Assembly: GCA_025457915.1 (NCBI GenBank)
Contig: JALOTL010000002.1
Coordinates: 184,758 to 248,757 of the forward strand
Source of the DNA: Spirochaetota bacterium
GTDB taxonomy: Bacteria > Spirochaetota > UBA4802 > UBA5550
DNA: 64,000 nt
Direction: 5' to 3'
Shown here: positions 62,960 to 64,000 of the stretch, one piece after another
Position numbering within the stretch: the stretch's first letter is position 1
Layout: each line of letters opens with the position of its first letter
Notes under the pieces: generated by a model
What the model was told of the DNA's origin: nothing
Database searches by the model: none
The model's input: the letters and a program-made list of their open reading frames with translations, nothing else
Program-made: the position numbers and the translations under genes

Positions 62960-63790
62960 ATGGCAAAATGCAAATCCTGCGGTGCCGAGATGCCGGGGAA
63001 GGGGGTCGTCTGCTCGCACTGCGGCTGCGACAATACCGTGATGCTCGGAAGCCTGACTGTCAATGGCGGGTCGCTTACGATTAAAGACGGGGCGTCCCTG
63101 GTCATCGGCGCGGGCCAGCGTGTAACCGAAGGCGGGGATATTTTCGATGCCGTATCCCGGGATGATATCGGGGCGGTAAAAAAACTGGCTGCATCCGGTG
63201 ATGCCGTCAGCAGCACGAATGACTCGGGCCAGACGCCCCTTTTTTCGGCCTGCGGCCTCGGGCGCCTGGAGACCGCGCGGTTCCTGATATCTCAGGGGGC
63301 TGATGTCAACGTCAGCGACGACGCCGGTTCGACGCCTCTCATCGTCGCGGCGCTGAACGGACATCACGAAATCGTCCGGCTTCTCCTGGAGAGCTCCGCG
63401 GAGGCGAACGCCAGGGACGAAGACGGCGTCACGCCCCTGATTGCGGCGTGCAACGCCGATTCGCTCAAATCCGCCAGATTGCTGGTCGAGCACGGTGCTG
63501 ACGCCAACGGCGTGGACGGCCAGAATCTCAATCCCCTGCACTACGCCGCTCAGTTCGGGTCCGTCGGGATAGCCGAGTTTCTCATCTCCAGCGGGACAGA
63601 CGTGAACTGGAAGGGGGCGCAGGACAACACCCCTCTGCATTCGGCCGCGATCAAGAACCGCCTGGATATAGTGAAGTGCCTTGTCGAGGCCGGGGCCGAG
63701 GTCAATGCCATCACCTCTAAAAGTAAAAAAAATCCTGCCGGCCTTGCGAAGGACCCGAAGGTGAAGGAGTATCTGAACTCAAGGAAATGA
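62960..63790 (+). CDS. Zinc-ribbon and ankyrin-repeat protein
   Basis: The product has 276 residues. The N-terminus has two CxxC pairs (KCKSCG and VCSHCG) forming a small zinc ribbon, then a short beta-like spacer (GSLTVNGGSLTIKDGASLVIG). From about residue 70 there are about six ankyrin repeats with the usual TPL..A...G....V..LL..GADVN pattern. There is no signal peptide, so it should be cytosolic. Binding partner unknown. A 210-base AT-rich gap lies upstream. Confidence 0.85.
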   Translation: MAKCKSCGAEMPGKGVVCSHCGCDNTVMLGSLTVNGGSLTIKDGASLVIGAGQRVTEGGDIFDAVSRDDIGAVKKLAASGDAVSSTNDSGQTPLFSACGLGRLETARFLISQGADVNVSDDAGSTPLIVAALNGHHEIVRLLLESSAEANARDEDGVTPLIAACNADSLKSARLLVEHGADANGVDGQNLNPLHYAAQFGSVGIAEFLISSGTDVNWKGAQDNTPLHSAAIKNRLDIVKCLVEAGAEVNAITSKSKKNPAGLAKDPKVKEYLNSRK

Positions 63791-63911
63791 CGGGGCCGGT
63801 TTGAATTTTTTAAGGTCCTGTAAATTTGAATGAATTTATCAGATAAAACGGGCCTTCGGAAGGCGTCGCTTTTACGCGGCAAGTCTGGCGCAATAAGCGC
63901 GGGAGAATAAT

Positions 63912-64000
63912 ATGAATAATAAAAAAGCATGTATTAAAATAAATTACTTTAATGCATATTTTTTATTATTGAGTTTATTAATTACAATTCCTTTGCCGGC
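63912..64000 (+). CDS. Start of an exported protein (3' end outside window)
   Basis: An ATG at 63912 behind GGGAGA opens a frame to the last base. The visible ~29 residues are a basic N-terminus (NNKKACIK) followed by a hydrophobic stretch (YFLLLSLLITIPL), a likely signal peptide. The identity cannot be told. Confidence 0.5.
   Translation, partial: MNNKKACIKINYFNAYFLLLSLLITIPLP

Overview
The window reads as chromosomal DNA of a free-living Gram-negative bacterium. There are several lipoproteins with lipoboxes, a site-2 protease, chemotaxis receptors, three SpoIIE-type phosphatases, an HD-GYP protein, a DUF4321 protein, and a 1979-residue kinase/ATPase/histidine-kinase fusion. This mix is most like the Spirochaetota or a deeply branching deltaproteobacterium. 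That placement is an inference from gene content, not from a phylogeny. The core genes use AGG/AGA for almost every arginine.

Layout. 1-5569: end of a glycyl-radical activase, FMN split-barrel protein, YkgJ-type protein, membrane SpoIIE phosphatase, stand-alone MshEN-like domain, NCS2 purine permease, DUF4321 protein. 5589-12910: a tight translation and envelope operon rpsB-tsf-pyrH-frr-uppS-cdsA-dxr-rseP behind a hairpin-rich leader. 13005-18508: chemoreceptor remnant, AsmA-like protein, cNMP/SpoIIE phosphatase, PIN-PhoH ATPase and an unrecognised gene. 18731-22650: HD-GYP protein overlapping a metallophosphoesterase-like protein that has lost its metal ligands, then a membrane rhodanese and a MauE/DoxX-like protein. 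22752-30883: icd, rluD, small membrane and lipoprotein genes, a four-PAS SpoIIE protein, a FecR-domain lipoprotein and a TPR protein with nine landmarks at exactly 120-bp spacing. 31078-41848: the giant sensor, whose kinase domain lacks the catalytic Asp, an FTR-like plus glutaredoxin-like pair, small lipoproteins, a chemoreceptor and mnmA.

41851-61251 is the most notable region: a genomic island of about 19.4 kb in the 3' end of a tRNA-Ala(CGC) gene (61232-61304, minus strand). The last 20 bases of that tRNA plus two bases recur with one mismatch at 41851-41872, directly after mnmA. Between the two copies lie a small kdpF-position gene, kdpABCDE, an ADP-forming acyl-CoA synthetase, an AMP-forming acyl-CoA ligase, two decayed tyrosine-integrase remnants, a Na+/H+ antiporter pseudogene, a universal-stress-protein pseudogene, a trehalose-6-phosphate synthase/phosphatase fusion and a GH15 hydrolase. 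Arginine codon use switches from AGG to CGN at the left boundary, and the right third is much more AT-rich. The cargo (K+ uptake, Na+/H+ exchange, trehalose, stress protein) suggests an osmotic or ionic stress island that can no longer move.

61358-64000: a strong hairpin terminator, a clostripain-family lipoprotein, a zinc-ribbon/ankyrin protein and the start of an exported protein cut by the window end.
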